Positions 37,750 to 47,404 of a stretch of DNA of 64,000 bases are shown in pieces (the first letter of the stretch is position 1; each line of letters starts with the position of its first letter). Source of the DNA: Pseudomonas mucidolens. Lineage in GTDB: Bacteria; Pseudomonadota; Gammaproteobacteria; Pseudomonadales; Pseudomonadaceae. The DNA is taken from assembly GCF_900106045.1 (NCBI RefSeq), contig NZ_LT629802.1, forward strand, positions 496,001 through 560,000, written 5' to 3'. A program made the translations under genes and the position numbers. The notes beneath the pieces were generated by a model. The model was not told the origin of the DNA. It did not search any database and saw only the letters and a list, made by a program, of their open reading frames with translations.

Positions 37750-39801
37750 CTACAGAATCACGGCGTTATTGCGTGCGGATTGCTTCAGATACGCTGCCAA
37801 CTCGCGCGCCGGCAGCGGTTTGCTGTAGTGATAACCCTGGCCTTCATGGCAACCTTCGGCGATGACATACGCTTCCTGCTCGACGGTTTCCACGCCTTCG
37901 GCGATCACCTGCATCCCCAGGCTTTTGCCCAATTGGATGATCGCACGCACGATGCTGGCATCGTCGTCGTCGTCCAGCAGGTCCTGGACGAAGCTCTTGT
38001 CGATCTTGATCTTGTCCAGGGGCAGGCTTTTCAGGTAGCTGAGGGATGAATACCCGGTACCGAAGTCATCAATAGCGATCAGTGCACCGGAACGCCGCAG
38101 GCTCAGCAGGTGCTGGGCGGCGGTACTGATGTCTTCCATCAGACCGGTTTCAGTGACCTCCAGCTCGAGGCTGCCGGGCGGCAGGCGATAAATTTGCAGC
38201 AGATTGTTGACCATCCGTGGCAGCTCGGCGTGGTGTAGTTGCACCGTGGACAAGTTGACGGCCATACGCAGCGCGGGGAACCCCAGGTCATGCCATTCGC
38301 GCAGTTGCCGGCAGGCTTGGTCCAGTACCCATTCGCCAATCTTGATAATCGTGCCGTTCTGTTCCGCCAGGGGAATGAACAGGTCAGGCGGCACCAGGCC
38401 GTGTTCCGGATGTTGCCAGCGCAGCAGCGCCTCGACGCCGACCACGTGGTGGTCGCGGTAACTGATCTGCGGTTGATACACCAAGTGCAATTGATCGCGG
38501 TTCAAGGCGTCGCGCAGGTCTTTCTCCAGTTCGCGGCGACGGCGCATTTCACTGTCGACGCTGGCGATATAGAACTGGTAGCGACTGCGCGAGCGGCTCT
38601 TGGCCAGCGTCATGGTTTGCTCGGCTTTTTGCAGCAGCTTCTCGGTGCTGTCGCCGTCTTCCGGGAACAAAGTAATGCCAATGGTGGCCCGCAGGCGGAT
38701 TTGCTGGTGATCGAGGGCGAATTCGGCGTCCAGGTCATCAAGGATGCTCTGGGCCAGTTCGGCCGCCTCGTAGGGTTGTTCGATGTCGGGCTGGACCAGG
38801 GCGAACTGGTCGCCTCCCAGGCGGGCGAGGGCGCCGAGGCGGCCACTGTGAGCGCGCAGGCGATCGGCCAGGGCCAGCAATAACTGATCGCCCGCCTGGT
38901 AGGTGAATTGCTCGTTGACGCTTTTGAAGTCGTCCAGGCCGACGCATAGCACCGCGACCCTACGTTGTCGGCGACTGGCATCAATGAGGATTTTGTCCAA
39001 CTGTTCCTGGAGTTTCTGGCGATTCGGTAGCCCGGTCAGAAAGTCATGCTGGGCCATGCGCAGCAGGCTGTTTTCGGCTTCATGACGCAGGTGGGTGTTG
39101 CGCTCGATGGAGGCCAGCAACTGGTTGGCGGTGTTGATCCAATGTCCCAGTTCGTTGCTTTCGTGTCCCTTGAGCAGCGGAATCTTGTGTTCACTCGGGC
39201 GGTCGGGGTTGATTGAACTCAGGTGCCCGATGATCCGCGACAGCGGCTTGGTCAGCAACCAGTGATAGACCAGGTACAACACCAGGCCCATGGCCAGGGC
39301 GCGCAATACGCCGGAGATGAAGATGATCACCGAGCTGACAATGAAGCTGTTGCCGTAAACGGCGGTGTCGAGGGTGATGCTCAGGTCGCCGTAATATTCG
39401 CTGTACGGCCCGCGCCCCACCAGCGGTGTGGTGAAGGTGCGTTCTTGGCCAAGGATCAGGTCGGTGAGCCAGCGGCTGGAAGAGTGCTGCAGGGCGCGAC
39501 TCTTTTCGGCGAGCATCGGTTCGTTGGGATGACCGATGGAAGCCATGCGTACGGATTCATCTTGGAAGAGGCCTTCAATAACCTGCATGCCCATCTCGCG
39601 ATCCAGGCTGTAGACGGCCTGGGTGGACGGGTCGCGAAACATATCGAGGATGCGCTGGGCATCTCCAGCCACCGCCTGACGGGTTTTATAAGCGTCAAAG
39701 ACAATCTGGGCAGCACTCAGTACCACCCCGACGATGAGTGCCGAAAGCAGCGCAACCCGGAGCAACTTCACCGACAAGCTGTTTTTGAGTTCCAGCTTCA
39801 A
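37750..39801 (-). CDS. bifA: c-di-GMP phosphodiesterase BifA
   Basis: A 683-residue inner-membrane protein: membrane helix at residues 13-32, periplasmic sensor to about 150, second helix about 152-182, degenerate GGDEF (LGGDQF) and intact EAL (VEALLRW; DDFGTGYSS; AEGVET). BifA of P. aeruginosa has the same GGDQF and domain order and degrades c-di-GMP, controlling biofilm and swarming. Gene order bifA-sodB-argO-argP is also the same as in PA4367-PA4363. It should be a phosphodiesterase with an inactive or regulatory GGDEF domain. Confidence 0.9.
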   Translation of the reverse strand: MKLELKNSLSVKLLRVALLSALIVGVVLSAAQIVFDAYKTRQAVAGDAQRILDMFRDPSTQAVYSLDREMGMQVIEGLFQDESVRMASIGHPNEPMLAEKSRALQHSSSRWLTDLILGQERTFTTPLVGRGPYSEYYGDLSITLDTAVYGNSFIVSSVIIFISGVLRALAMGLVLYLVYHWLLTKPLSRIIGHLSSINPDRPSEHKIPLLKGHESNELGHWINTANQLLASIERNTHLRHEAENSLLRMAQHDFLTGLPNRQKLQEQLDKILIDASRRQRRVAVLCVGLDDFKSVNEQFTYQAGDQLLLALADRLRAHSGRLGALARLGGDQFALVQPDIEQPYEAAELAQSILDDLDAEFALDHQQIRLRATIGITLFPEDGDSTEKLLQKAEQTMTLAKSRSRSRYQFYIASVDSEMRRRRELEKDLRDALNRDQLHLVYQPQISYRDHHVVGVEALLRWQHPEHGLVPPDLFIPLAEQNGTIIKIGEWVLDQACRQLREWHDLGFPALRMAVNLSTVQLHHAELPRMVNNLLQIYRLPPGSLELEVTETGLMEDISTAAQHLLSLRRSGALIAIDDFGTGYSSLSYLKSLPLDKIKIDKSFVQDLLDDDDDASIVRAIIQLGKSLGMQVIAEGVETVEQEAYVIAEGCHEGQGYHYSKPLPARELAAYLKQSARNNAVIL

Positions 39802-40114
39802 AGGGTCATTCCTTGTTCCATTCGGGTAGCCTCAAGATGCCATGAGTATTGGCAATCCCGTGATGGCAGTCAAAGGGACATTATCGGTGTTGATAATTTG
39901 CTGTCATGGAGGGATGCACTTCGGTGTGGCCGAGTCGATAGTGGCGCGGGGCGGGAAGCGCGGCGATTTGGTGTTTTCGCCTGCTGAGTCGCGCTGGCGG
40001 CGAACTCAGTCGCTCTCCAATGTTCAATCCGCAGGGTTGTTCCGCTTGTGCCATAAGGCGCGTGGCCGCTGCTTGATTCCCGCGTTGTGGTGTTTTTACC
40101 GAATTGCGCCCATG
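39802..40114. other. Gene-free stretch between sodB and bifA
   Basis: About 313 bp holding the bifA promoter on the minus strand. The only structure seen is ATTATC-N6-GATAAT (39880-39897), a clean palindrome about 80-95 bp upstream of bifA, possibly an operator. No reading frame has family similarity. Confidence 0.5.
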
Positions 40115-40142
40115 AAAAAGCCCGGCCATGGCCGGGCTTTTT
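40115..40142 (-). terminator. Terminator of sodB
   Basis: AAAAAGCCCGGCC / GGCCGGGCTTTTT with an AT loop. On the minus strand it directly follows the sodB stop; it is symmetrical and could act in both directions. Confidence 0.9.
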
Positions 40143-40158
40143 CTACTGCAAGGCGTGC

Positions 40159-40755
40159 TTAAGCAGTGAAGGTCTTGCCTTCGAACTGCTCGGCAACGAA
40201 CTTCCAGTTGACCAGGTTCCAGAACGCTTCCACATACTTTGGACGCACGTTGCGGTAGTCGATGTAGTAGGCGTGTTCCCAGACGTCGCAGGTCAGCAGC
40301 GGGGTGTCGCCGCTGGTCAGCGGGTTGCCGGCACCGATGGTGCTGGCCAGGGCCAGGGAACCGTCAGCTTTTTTCACCAGCCAGCCCCAACCGGAACCGA
40401 AGGTCCCGACCGAAGTCTTGGTGAACTCTTCCTTGAACTTGTCGAACGAACCGAACGCGGCGTTGATGGCTTCCGCCAGTGCGCCGGTCGGTTGACCGCC
40501 GGCGTTTGGCGCCAGGCAGTTCCAGTAGAAGGTGTGGTTCCAGACCTGAGCGGCGTTGTTGAAGATGCCGCCCGAAGAGGATTTGACGATCTCTTCCAGG
40601 GACTTGCCTTCGAACTCGGTGCCTGGCACCAGGTTGTTCAGGTTCACGACATAGGTGTTGTGGTGCTTGTCGTGGTGATATTCCAAGGTTTCCTTGGAGA
40701 TGTGCGGCTGCAGGGCATCGTGTGCGTACGGCAGCGGCGGCAATTCGAAAGCCAT
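40159..40755 (-). CDS. sodB: Superoxide dismutase, Fe type
   Basis: A 198-residue cytosolic iron superoxide dismutase. Metal ligands are recognisable: H in [16 protein letters not shown] in [16 protein letters not shown], and D and H in [14 protein letters not shown]. The block [11 protein letters not shown] and the Fe-type signatures ([16 protein letters not shown]) separate it from SodA. ATG 40755 is preceded by TTAGGAGAATTATC. It detoxifies superoxide next to an imelysin iron gene and bifA, in the conserved order. Confidence 0.96.
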   Translation of the reverse strand: MAFELPPLPYAHDALQPHISKETLEYHHDKHHNTYVVNLNNLVPGTEFEGKSLEEIVKSSSGGIFNNAAQVWNHTFYWNCLAPNAGGQPTGALAEAINAAFGSFDKFKEEFTKTSVGTFGSGWGWLVKKADGSLALASTIGAGNPLTSGDTPLLTCDVWEHAYYIDYRNVRPKYVEAFWNLVNWKFVAEQFEGKTFTA

Positions 40756-40932
40756 GATAATTCTCCTAATCAGGTCAGTTGCGGTGAGCGCAAGGCCGAT
40801 CACGGGCGGCCAAACATGCGCCGGGGAGTTTGTACTCTTTGCGACGCAGGGGCTGGATCATAGCACCGGGGGTGCGGCAAAACCACGCAACAACTGTGTG
40901 GGATAGAGGTTCCAGCGTCTTTTGCCGGTTCT

Positions 40933-41544
40933 TCAAATAAGTTCAGGGATGCGTATTAATTGGTAAGCCACGGAGAACATCATCACCGCCACCAGCAAAT
41001 CCAGCAGGCGCCAGGTCGCCGGGCGCGCCAGCCACGGTGCGAGCCAGGCGGCGCCGAGGGCCAGCGTGGAGAACCACAGGAATGAAGCACTGGCGGCGCC
41101 TGCGACATAGGCGCCTGGCTCGGTTTGCTGGGCGCCCAGGGAACCGATCAGCAACACCGTGTCCAGGTACACGTGGGGATTGAGCAGGGTGACGGCCAGC
41201 GCGCTGAGCATCACCGCGCGTAGCGACCGCATTTTTTGCCCCTCGCCTTGCCCCAGGCTTTGCCGCGAGCAGGCGCGGCGCAGCGCCAGGGCGCCATACC
41301 ACAACAGGAAGGCCGCGCCGCCCCAGCGCGCAATCGCCAACAACAGCGGGCTGTGCGCCAGCACGGTTGCCAGGCCGAACACCCCGGCGGCCACCAGCAA
41401 TGCGTCACATACCACGCACAACGCCGCCACTGACAGGTGGTGTTCACGACGCAGGCTTTGGGCCAGGACAAACGCGTTTTGCGTGCCGATAGCCATGATC
41501 AGTCCAAGGGCTACCAGCAAGCCGTTTACATAACTCTGCCACAT
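40933..41544 (-). CDS. argO: LysE/ArgO-family basic amino-acid exporter
   Basis: A 203-residue membrane protein with six segments, LysE family. MWQSYVNGLLVALGLIMAIGTQNAFVLAQSLRREH, VCDALLVAAGVFG and TLLNPHVYLDTVLLIGS are diagnostic. It exports arginine or lysine. It is divergent from an argP gene 95 bp away, which activates argO in E. coli when arginine is high. Confidence 0.9.
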   Translation of the reverse strand: MWQSYVNGLLVALGLIMAIGTQNAFVLAQSLRREHHLSVAALCVVCDALLVAAGVFGLATVLAHSPLLLAIARWGGAAFLLWYGALALRRACSRQSLGQGEGQKMRSLRAVMLSALAVTLLNPHVYLDTVLLIGSLGAQQTEPGAYVAGAASASFLWFSTLALGAAWLAPWLARPATWRLLDLLVAVMMFSVAYQLIRIPELI

Positions 41545-41639
41545 GAAATTCACTCTACCTGTCACTCGATGCTGGCGATTGTCGAGGTTGAAGCTGTATA
41601 AGAAAAACAAATATTGCTGATCGCCCATTAGGAAAACTG

Positions 41640-42530
41640 ATGTTTGACTATAAGTTGCTTTCCGCTTTGGCGGCGGTGGTGGAACAGGCCGGCTTCGAAC
41701 GGGGCGCCCAAGTGCTCGGTGTGTCGCAATCGGCGATATCCCAACGTATCAAATTGCTTGAAGCACGAATCGGTCAGCCGGTGCTGGTGCGCGCGACACC
41801 GCCGACGCCGACGGAAATCGGCCGGCGTCTGCTTAACCATGTGCAACAGGTGCGGTTGCTCGAGCGCGACCTGCAAAGCCAGGTCCCGGCCCTGGATGAG
41901 GAGGGCATGCCCGAACGTCTGCGCATCGCCTTGAACGCCGACAGTCTGGCGACGTGGTGGGCGCAGGCGGTGAGTGACTTTTGCGCTGACCAGCACTTGT
42001 TGCTGGATCTGGTGGTGGAAGACCAGACTGTTGGCCTCAAGCGCATGCGGGCTGGTGAGGTGGCCGCCTGCGTGTGCGCCAGCGAGCGGCCTGTCGCCGG
42101 TGCCCGGAGCTTGCTGCTCGGTGCCATGCGCTACCGTGCGCTGGCCAGCCCCGCGTTTATCGCCCGCCACTTTCCGCACGGGGTGCAAGCGGATCAAGTG
42201 GCACGTACTCCCGCGCTGGTGTTTGGCCCCGATGACTTTTTGCAACACCGCTATTTGGCATCGCTGGGCGTCGATGGAGGTTTCCAGCACCATTTATGCC
42301 CGTCGTCCGAAGGTTTTATCCGTTTGACGGAAGCCGGGTTGGGCTGGGGGCTGGTGCCGGAACTACAGGTTCGCGACCAGCTCCGGGCGGGCATTCTGGT
42401 TGAGTTGTTGCCAGATAAACCCATCGATGTGCCGTTGTACTGGCATCATTGGCGCAGTGGCGGGCAATTGCTCGGTTTGTTGACCGAACACCTGGCGCGG
42501 GCAACCGGCCAGTTGTTGGTGCCGTTCTAG
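41640..42530 (+). CDS. argP: LysR-family regulator ArgP (IciA)
   Basis: A 296-residue LysR regulator. The N-terminus MFDYKLLSALAAVVEQAGFERGAQVLGVSQSAISQRIKLLE is typical of ArgP, with LVRATPPTPTEIGRRLL. ArgP activates argO with arginine and is antagonised by lysine. The divergent argO gene confirms the pairing. A classical palindromic repeat follows the stop. Confidence 0.9.
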   Translation: MFDYKLLSALAAVVEQAGFERGAQVLGVSQSAISQRIKLLEARIGQPVLVRATPPTPTEIGRRLLNHVQQVRLLERDLQSQVPALDEEGMPERLRIALNADSLATWWAQAVSDFCADQHLLLDLVVEDQTVGLKRMRAGEVAACVCASERPVAGARSLLLGAMRYRALASPAFIARHFPHGVQADQVARTPALVFGPDDFLQHRYLASLGVDGGFQHHLCPSSEGFIRLTEAGLGWGLVPELQVRDQLRAGILVELLPDKPIDVPLYWHHWRSGGQLLGLLTEHLARATGQLLVPF

Positions 42531-42537
42531 CAGCCTC

Positions 42538-42610
42538 GAGCGTCAAGCTCCAGGCTGCAAGCAAAGAGCCGGCAGATTGTTTTTAACGTGCAGCTTGAAG
42601 CTTGACGCTC
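42538..42610. repeat. Inverted repeat GAGCGTCAAGCT / AGCTTGACGCTC
   Basis: Perfect 12-bp arms (42538-42549 and 42599-42610), with internal CAGGCTGCAAGC and GTGCAGCTTGAAG also partly inverted. It belongs to the CAAGCT-type repeat family of this window and may serve as the argP terminator. Confidence 0.7.
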
Positions 42611-42634
42611 AAGGCTGCACCCGTAGGAGGCTGC

Positions 42635-43633
42635 ATGAAAGTTCTGGTCACCGGCGCAAGCGGCTTCATCGGCGGGCGCTTTGCGCGTTTCGCCCTAGAG
42701 CAAGGCCTGGATGTGCGGGTCAACGGGCGTCGGGCAGAAGGGGTCGAACACCTGGTACGGCGTGGCGCCGAGTTTATTCAGGGGGATCTGAATGATCCGG
42801 ACCTGGTGCGCAACCTCTGCCGCGAGGTTGACGCCGTGGTGCATTGTGCCGGCGCCGTGGGGTTATGGGGGCGTTACCAGGACTTTCACCAAGGCAATGT
42901 GCTGGTGACAGAGAACGTCGTCGAAGCCTGTCTCAAGCAACGTGTCGGGCGTCTGGTGCATCTGTCGTCGCCATCGATCTATTTTGATGGGCGTGATCAC
43001 CTTGGATTGACCGAGGAGCAAGTCCCCAAGCGCTTCAAGCATCCTTATGCCGCGACTAAGTACCTGGCCGAGCAAAAGGTCTTCGGTGCCCAGGAGTTTG
43101 GTTTGGAGGTGCTGGCCCTGCGCCCGCGTTTTGTCACGGGTGCCGGTGACATGAGCATCTTTCCGCGCTTGTTGAATATGCAGCGCAAGAATCGTCTGGC
43201 GATTGTCGGAGAGGGTTTGAACAAGGTCGATTTCACCAGTATCCACAACCTCAACGAGGCATTGCTCAGCAGTTTGCTGGCCACCGGTTCCGCGTTGGGC
43301 AAGGCTTACAACATCAGTAACGGCACGCCGGTGCCGGTGTGGGATGTAGTCAACTACGTCATGCGGCAAATGCAGATGCCTGAGGTCAGGCGTTACCGCT
43401 CCTACGGTTTGTCCTACAGCGTCGCGGCGCTCAACGAAGCTTTCTGCGCCATCTGGCCGGGGCGCCCGGAGCCGTCGCTGTCACGGTTGGGGATGCAAGT
43501 GATGAACAAGGACTTTACCCTCGATATCAGCCGTGCCCGGCATTATCTCGACTATCAGCCCACGGTCAGTCTGTGGGCGGCTCTCGATGAATTTTGCCAT
43601 TGGTGGAAGGCCCAGGAGCCGGGCAATCGATAG
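42635..43633 (+). CDS. NAD-dependent epimerase/dehydratase (3-beta-HSD-like extended SDR)
   Basis: A 332-residue extended short-chain dehydrogenase. The Rossmann motif VTGASGFIGG is at residue 5; QGDLNDPDLV, VVHCAGAVGLWG, the catalytic S and Y-x3-K (LSSPSIYFDG; YAATKYLAEQ) and DFTSIHNL are clear. The N-terminus and HCAG block resemble the 3-beta-hydroxysteroid dehydrogenase group; the substrate is unknown. GTAGGAGGCTGC precedes ATG 42635. Monocistronic. Confidence 0.88.
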   Translation: MKVLVTGASGFIGGRFARFALEQGLDVRVNGRRAEGVEHLVRRGAEFIQGDLNDPDLVRNLCREVDAVVHCAGAVGLWGRYQDFHQGNVLVTENVVEACLKQRVGRLVHLSSPSIYFDGRDHLGLTEEQVPKRFKHPYAATKYLAEQKVFGAQEFGLEVLALRPRFVTGAGDMSIFPRLLNMQRKNRLAIVGEGLNKVDFTSIHNLNEALLSSLLATGSALGKAYNISNGTPVPVWDVVNYVMRQMQMPEVRRYRSYGLSYSVAALNEAFCAIWPGRPEPSLSRLGMQVMNKDFTLDISRARHYLDYQPTVSLWAALDEFCHWWKAQEPGNR

Positions 43634-43752
43634 AATCGACGGGCGGGCGGAACCGGTTTTCCGTTTTCGGATCAATCCCCGCGACAGGCAAGGGGTTTAT
43701 ACTCGCGCCGCTTGGCTTTTCATGTGGTTACCTCAGGATTTAAGGTTGATTC

Positions 43753-44592
43753 ATGCGTAACGATGCTAACGACGACTTCGACACAGTGCCGAGCCTTCGC
43801 GCCGACCTTGGCGACGATGACTTTGTGCCGACCTCCGCCACCTCCGTGCGCTCGCGCCCGGCGCCGGTGGTCAAGGTCAAGAGCGCCAGCACCGGGCCTT
43901 TGTGGGCCTTGGTGGGCGCACTGCTGTTTGCTTTCGCCGGTTTGGCCTGGTGGAGTTTCCAGCAGATTTCGCTGATGGGGCAGCAATTGGTGGCGACTCA
44001 GGAAAGCTTCGCGCGTATCAGCGAGGAAGCCGCTGGGCGTTTGCAGGCTATTTCCGGCAAGGTGGTGGCCAGTGAGGCCAGCGTCAATACCGGCAGTGAA
44101 GCGTTGAAAATGCAGATCAAGCAGTTGCAGGCCCAATTGCTTGAGCAAGGCAAACAACAGGTAGGCGTGGCTGGCCAGGCTTCGGAGCTGGACAAACGCC
44201 TGGCCCAAATGAATGCCAGCACCACGGAGCAGGCGACCGTCAATACGCAGTTGCAAGCGCAGGTCCAGACACTCACCAGTGAATTGGCGACGCTCAAGGC
44301 CGCACAGGCCGAAGCGGCCAAGCTGGACCCCGAGGTCAAGGGCCTTGCGAGCGAGGTGGCAACCCTGAAGAAGCAGGGCAACCCGGCGGCGGCCATCGCT
44401 CGTCTGGAGCAGGATCTGTTGGTGGTCAAGAGTGAGCTGGATAATCGCGCCGCCAGCGAAGGGCCGACCAATAAGGAATTTGATGTGTTCCGGATCCAGA
44501 CCACGCGCAACATCACCACTTTGCAGACGCAGATGCAGACCTTGCAGCGTCAGCTTGGCGCACAGGTGGGAGCTACGCCGCCCGGGCAATGA
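43753..44592 (+). CDS. Membrane-anchored coiled-coil protein
   Basis: A 279-residue bitopic protein: an acidic N-terminus, one membrane helix at residues 50-70 (GPLWALVGALLFAFAGLAWWSF), then about 180 residues of heptad-rich coiled coil (Gln, Leu, Ala, Glu) outside the membrane. No enzymatic motif. Function unknown; pseudomonad homologues are often mislabelled as ATPases. ATG 43753 follows an open GTTGATTC; no strong SD is visible. Confidence 0.75.
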   Translation: MRNDANDDFDTVPSLRADLGDDDFVPTSATSVRSRPAPVVKVKSASTGPLWALVGALLFAFAGLAWWSFQQISLMGQQLVATQESFARISEEAAGRLQAISGKVVASEASVNTGSEALKMQIKQLQAQLLEQGKQQVGVAGQASELDKRLAQMNASTTEQATVNTQLQAQVQTLTSELATLKAAQAEAAKLDPEVKGLASEVATLKKQGNPAAAIARLEQDLLVVKSELDNRAASEGPTNKEFDVFRIQTTRNITTLQTQMQTLQRQLGAQVGATPPGQ

Positions 44593-44616
44593 TCGGGCCG
44601 CTGCAATGTGGGAAAT

Positions 44617-44632
44617 GTCACTGTTCGGTGAC
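44617..44632. promoter_or_regulatory. Operator-like palindrome A (GTCAC-N6-GTGAC)
   Basis: Extended as AATGTCAC TGTTCG GTGACATTT. It is 83 bp upstream of the AGE isomerase gene. GTTAC (44649) and GTTTAGACTCCCG (44673) follow at offsets 32 and 56 from its first base. The same three elements with the same spacing precede gtsA. Confidence 0.65.
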
Positions 44633-44694
44633 ATTTCTCTTGCCCTTCGTTACGTGTGCCGCCCTGGCCCTTGTTTAGACTCCCGCCATCCCAC

Positions 44695-44702
44695 AAAAAC
44701 AA
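44695..44702 (+). promoter_or_regulatory. Hfq/Crc catabolite-repression motif before the AGE gene
   Basis: AAAAACAA fits the AANAANAA motif bound by Hfq/Crc in Pseudomonas, 12 bases before ATG 44715. Confidence 0.4.
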
Positions 44703-44714
44703 ACAGGGCCAACC

Positions 44715-45974
44715 ATGACCATGCAACCACTGCCTGCCAGCAGTTGGCTGAACGCACCTGCCCATCACACCTGGCTTGCCGCCGAAGGGCAGCGCCTGTT
44801 GATGTTCGCCAAGTCTGCCAGGCTGCCAGACGGCTTCGGCAATCTGGATGATCAAGGCCGCCTGCCCGCCGGTGCCTGCGCCGAAACCATGAACACCGCC
44901 CGCATGACCCACAGCTTTGCCATGGCCCATGCCATGGGTTTGCCGGGCTATGCCGAATTGGTCGAGCATGGCGTGGCGGCACTCGGCGGTCCGTTGCGTG
45001 ATAGCGAGCACGGCGGTTGGTTCGCCGCGGCCCAGGCCCGCGACGGCAACAGTGGTAAGGCGGCTTACCTGCACGCATTTGTGGCCTTGGCCGCAAGTTC
45101 GGCGGTGGTGGCCGGCGCGCCCGGTGCGCAGAGCCTGCTGAATGATGCGATCCACATCATCGAACAGTTTTTCTGGAGCGAGGAGGAGGGCGTGATGCTC
45201 GAATCCTTCGCGCGTGACTGGACTGGCGAAGAGGCTTATCGCGGGGCCAACAGCAACATGCACGCCACCGAAGCGTTTCTCGCCCTGGCTGATGTCACGG
45301 GGGATACCCGCTGGCTGGAGCGTGCGCTGCGCATTGTGGAGCGGCTGATCCACAGCCATGCGGCAGACAATCAGTTCATGGTGATCGAGCATTTCGACCG
45401 TCAATGGCAGCCGCTGCCGGGTTACAACGAGGACAATCGCGCCGATGGCTTTCGTCCTTATGGCATCACCCCCGGCCATGGTTTCGAGTGGGCGCGGCTG
45501 TTGCTGCACCTGGAAGCTGCGCGCCTGCAAGCCGGACTGGCGACACCGCAATGGCTGCTGAGTGACGCCAAGGGCTTGTTCGCCAGTGCTTGTGAATACG
45601 CCTGGGCCGTGGATGGCGCCCCCGGCATCGTCTACACCCTGGATTGGAATCAGCGCCCGGTGGTACGCGAGCGTCTGCACTGGACTCACGCGGAGGCCAG
45701 CGCGGCTGCCCAGGCCCTGCTCAAGCGCACCGGCGAGCGGCATTACGAAACCTGGTACCGGCGTTTCTGGGAGTTTTGCGAGACCCATTTTATCGACCGT
45801 ATCCACGGCAGTTGGCACCACGAACTCAGCGCGCAGAACCAGCCCAGCAGCAAAATCTGGGGTGGCAAGCCGGACCTGTACCACGCCTGGCAAGCGGTGG
45901 TCCTGCCGGGGCTGCCCTTGGCTCCGAGCATGACCAGCGCCCTGGCTGCAGGTGCTTATGTCACCGTCTGGTGA
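44715..45974 (+). CDS. AGE-family sugar isomerase/epimerase (mannose isomerase-like)
   Basis: A 419-residue (alpha/alpha)6-barrel enzyme of the N-acylglucosamine 2-epimerase family. Active-site blocks are seen: TARMTHSFAMAHAMG (Arg, His), EHGGWF, ANSNMHATEAFLAL, PGHGFEWARLLL, IHGSWHHEL, GGKPDLYHAWQAV. These fit the YihS/mannose isomerase branch (D-mannose to D-fructose). It precedes gtsABCD and shares the same operator module, so it probably processes a sugar imported by that transporter. Its stop overlaps operator B. Confidence 0.85.
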   Translation: MTMQPLPASSWLNAPAHHTWLAAEGQRLLMFAKSARLPDGFGNLDDQGRLPAGACAETMNTARMTHSFAMAHAMGLPGYAELVEHGVAALGGPLRDSEHGGWFAAAQARDGNSGKAAYLHAFVALAASSAVVAGAPGAQSLLNDAIHIIEQFFWSEEEGVMLESFARDWTGEEAYRGANSNMHATEAFLALADVTGDTRWLERALRIVERLIHSHAADNQFMVIEHFDRQWQPLPGYNEDNRADGFRPYGITPGHGFEWARLLLHLEAARLQAGLATPQWLLSDAKGLFASACEYAWAVDGAPGIVYTLDWNQRPVVRERLHWTHAEASAAAQALLKRTGERHYETWYRRFWEFCETHFIDRIHGSWHHELSAQNQPSSKIWGGKPDLYHAWQAVVLPGLPLAPSMTSALAAGAYVTVW

Positions 45975-45975
45975 C
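45960..45975. promoter_or_regulatory. Operator-like palindrome B (GTCAC-N6-GTGAC)
   Basis: GTCAC CGTCTG GTGAC, with ATTT on its right as in A. It overlaps the last codons and stop (45972-45974) of the AGE gene. GTTAC (45992) and GTTTAAAATCCCG (46016) follow at the same offsets 32 and 56 as in module A. gtsA starts at 46080. Confidence 0.65.
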
Positions 45976-46057
45976 ATTTGCCCGTCCCTTTGTTACCTGT
46001 CAGTCAAAGATCCCTGTTTAAAATCCCGTGCAGCGCAAGCTCTAGACTTGCATGCAT

Positions 46058-46065
46058 AACAACAA
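46058..46065 (+). promoter_or_regulatory. Hfq/Crc catabolite-repression motif before gtsA
   Basis: AACAACAA, directly before the ribosome-binding site AAAAGG and 14 bases from ATG 46080. It matches AANAANAA. Confidence 0.5.
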
Positions 46066-46079
46066 GAAAAGGTACTCAG

Positions 46080-47366
46080 ATGAACGCGATTAATCGCCTC
46101 GCCGTTGCTATTTCCATTGCCTCGTTGTTTCCCCTCAGTGCTGTTGCCGCCGACTCGAAAGGGACGGTTGAAGTTGTGCATTGGTGGACCTCGGGCGGTG
46201 AGAAAGCGGCAGTAGATGTCCTGAAGGCCCAAGTTGAGAAAGACGGCTTCACCTGGAAAGACGGTGCCGTTGCAGGTGGCGGTGGCGCCACCGCCATGAC
46301 CGTGCTGAAAAGCCGCGCGGTCGCCGGCAACCCGCCCGGTGTTGCCCAGATCAAAGGTCCCGACATTCAGGAATGGGCGTCCACCGGACTGCTCGATAGC
46401 GAGGTGCTGAAGGACGTTGCCAAAGCCGAGAAGTGGGACAGCCTGCTCGACAAGAAAGTCTCCGATACCGTGAAGTACGAGGGTGATTACGTTGCCGTGC
46501 CGGTGAACATTCACCGCGTCAACTGGCTGTGGATCAACCCTGAGGTCTTCAAGAAAGCCGGTATCGAGAAAAACCCGACCACGCTCGAAGAATTCTACGC
46601 TGCCGCCGACAAGCTCAAGGCCGCGGGTTTCATTCCGTTGGCCCACGGTGGCCAGCCGTGGCAGGACAGCACGGTGTTTGAAGCAGTCGTGCTCTCGGTC
46701 ATGGGCGTGGACGGCTACAAGAAAGCCCTTGTGGACCTGGACAACGCCACCCTGACCGGTCCGGAAATGGTCAAGGCGCTGACCGAACTGAAGAAAGTCG
46801 CGACCTATATGGACCCCGACGGCAAGGGCCAGGACTGGAACCTGGAAGCGGCCAAGGTCATCAACGGCAAGGCCGGCATGCAAATCATGGGTGACTGGGC
46901 CAAGAGCGAGTGGACCGCGGCCAAGAAAATCGCGGGCAAGGACTACCAGTGTGTAGCCTTCCCGGGCACCGCTAAAGCCTTCACCTATAACATCGACTCC
47001 CTGGCGGTGTTCAAGCAGAAAGACGAAGGCACCGCAGCGGGTCAGCAGGACATCGCCAAAGTCGTGTTGGGTGAGAACTTCCAGAAAGTCTTCAGCATCA
47101 ACAAAGGCTCGATCCCGGTTCGCAACGACATGCTGGCCGACATGGGTAAATACGGCTTCGACAGCTGCGCCCAGACCGCTGCCAAGGACTTCCTCGCGGA
47201 TTCCAAGACGGGCGGCCTGCAGCCGAGTATGGCGCACAACATGGCAACCACACTGGCTGTCCAGGGCGCGTTTTTTGACGTTGTGACCAACTACATCAAC
47301 GACCCGAAAGCCGATCCTGCCGAGACCGCCAAGCAACTCGGCGCGGCGGTCAAGTCTGCCCAGTAA
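46080..47366 (+). CDS. gtsA: Glucose/mannose ABC transporter, periplasmic binding protein
   Basis: A 428-residue family-1 sugar-binding protein. Signal peptide [20 protein letters not shown] with cleavage near AVAA-DSKG. Mature start [46 protein letters not shown], and GDWAKSEW are typical of Pseudomonas GtsA. AAAAGG precedes ATG 46080. It delivers glucose (and probably mannose) to GtsB/GtsC. Confidence 0.93.
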   Translation: MNAINRLAVAISIASLFPLSAVAADSKGTVEVVHWWTSGGEKAAVDVLKAQVEKDGFTWKDGAVAGGGGATAMTVLKSRAVAGNPPGVAQIKGPDIQEWASTGLLDSEVLKDVAKAEKWDSLLDKKVSDTVKYEGDYVAVPVNIHRVNWLWINPEVFKKAGIEKNPTTLEEFYAAADKLKAAGFIPLAHGGQPWQDSTVFEAVVLSVMGVDGYKKALVDLDNATLTGPEMVKALTELKKVATYMDPDGKGQDWNLEAAKVINGKAGMQIMGDWAKSEWTAAKKIAGKDYQCVAFPGTAKAFTYNIDSLAVFKQKDEGTAAGQQDIAKVVLGENFQKVFSINKGSIPVRNDMLADMGKYGFDSCAQTAAKDFLADSKTGGLQPSMAHNMATTLAVQGAFFDVVTNYINDPKADPAETAKQLGAAVKSAQ

Positions 47367-47404
47367 CCTGGACCTGGGGGCGGGCGTGCCCTGATGACTG
47401 TCTT

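Noticed and set aside
39880..39897. ATTATC-N6-GATAAT upstream of bifA considered as a Fur box
   Set aside because: The symmetry does not give the three GATAAT hexamers of Fur sites; kept only as a possible operator of unknown type.
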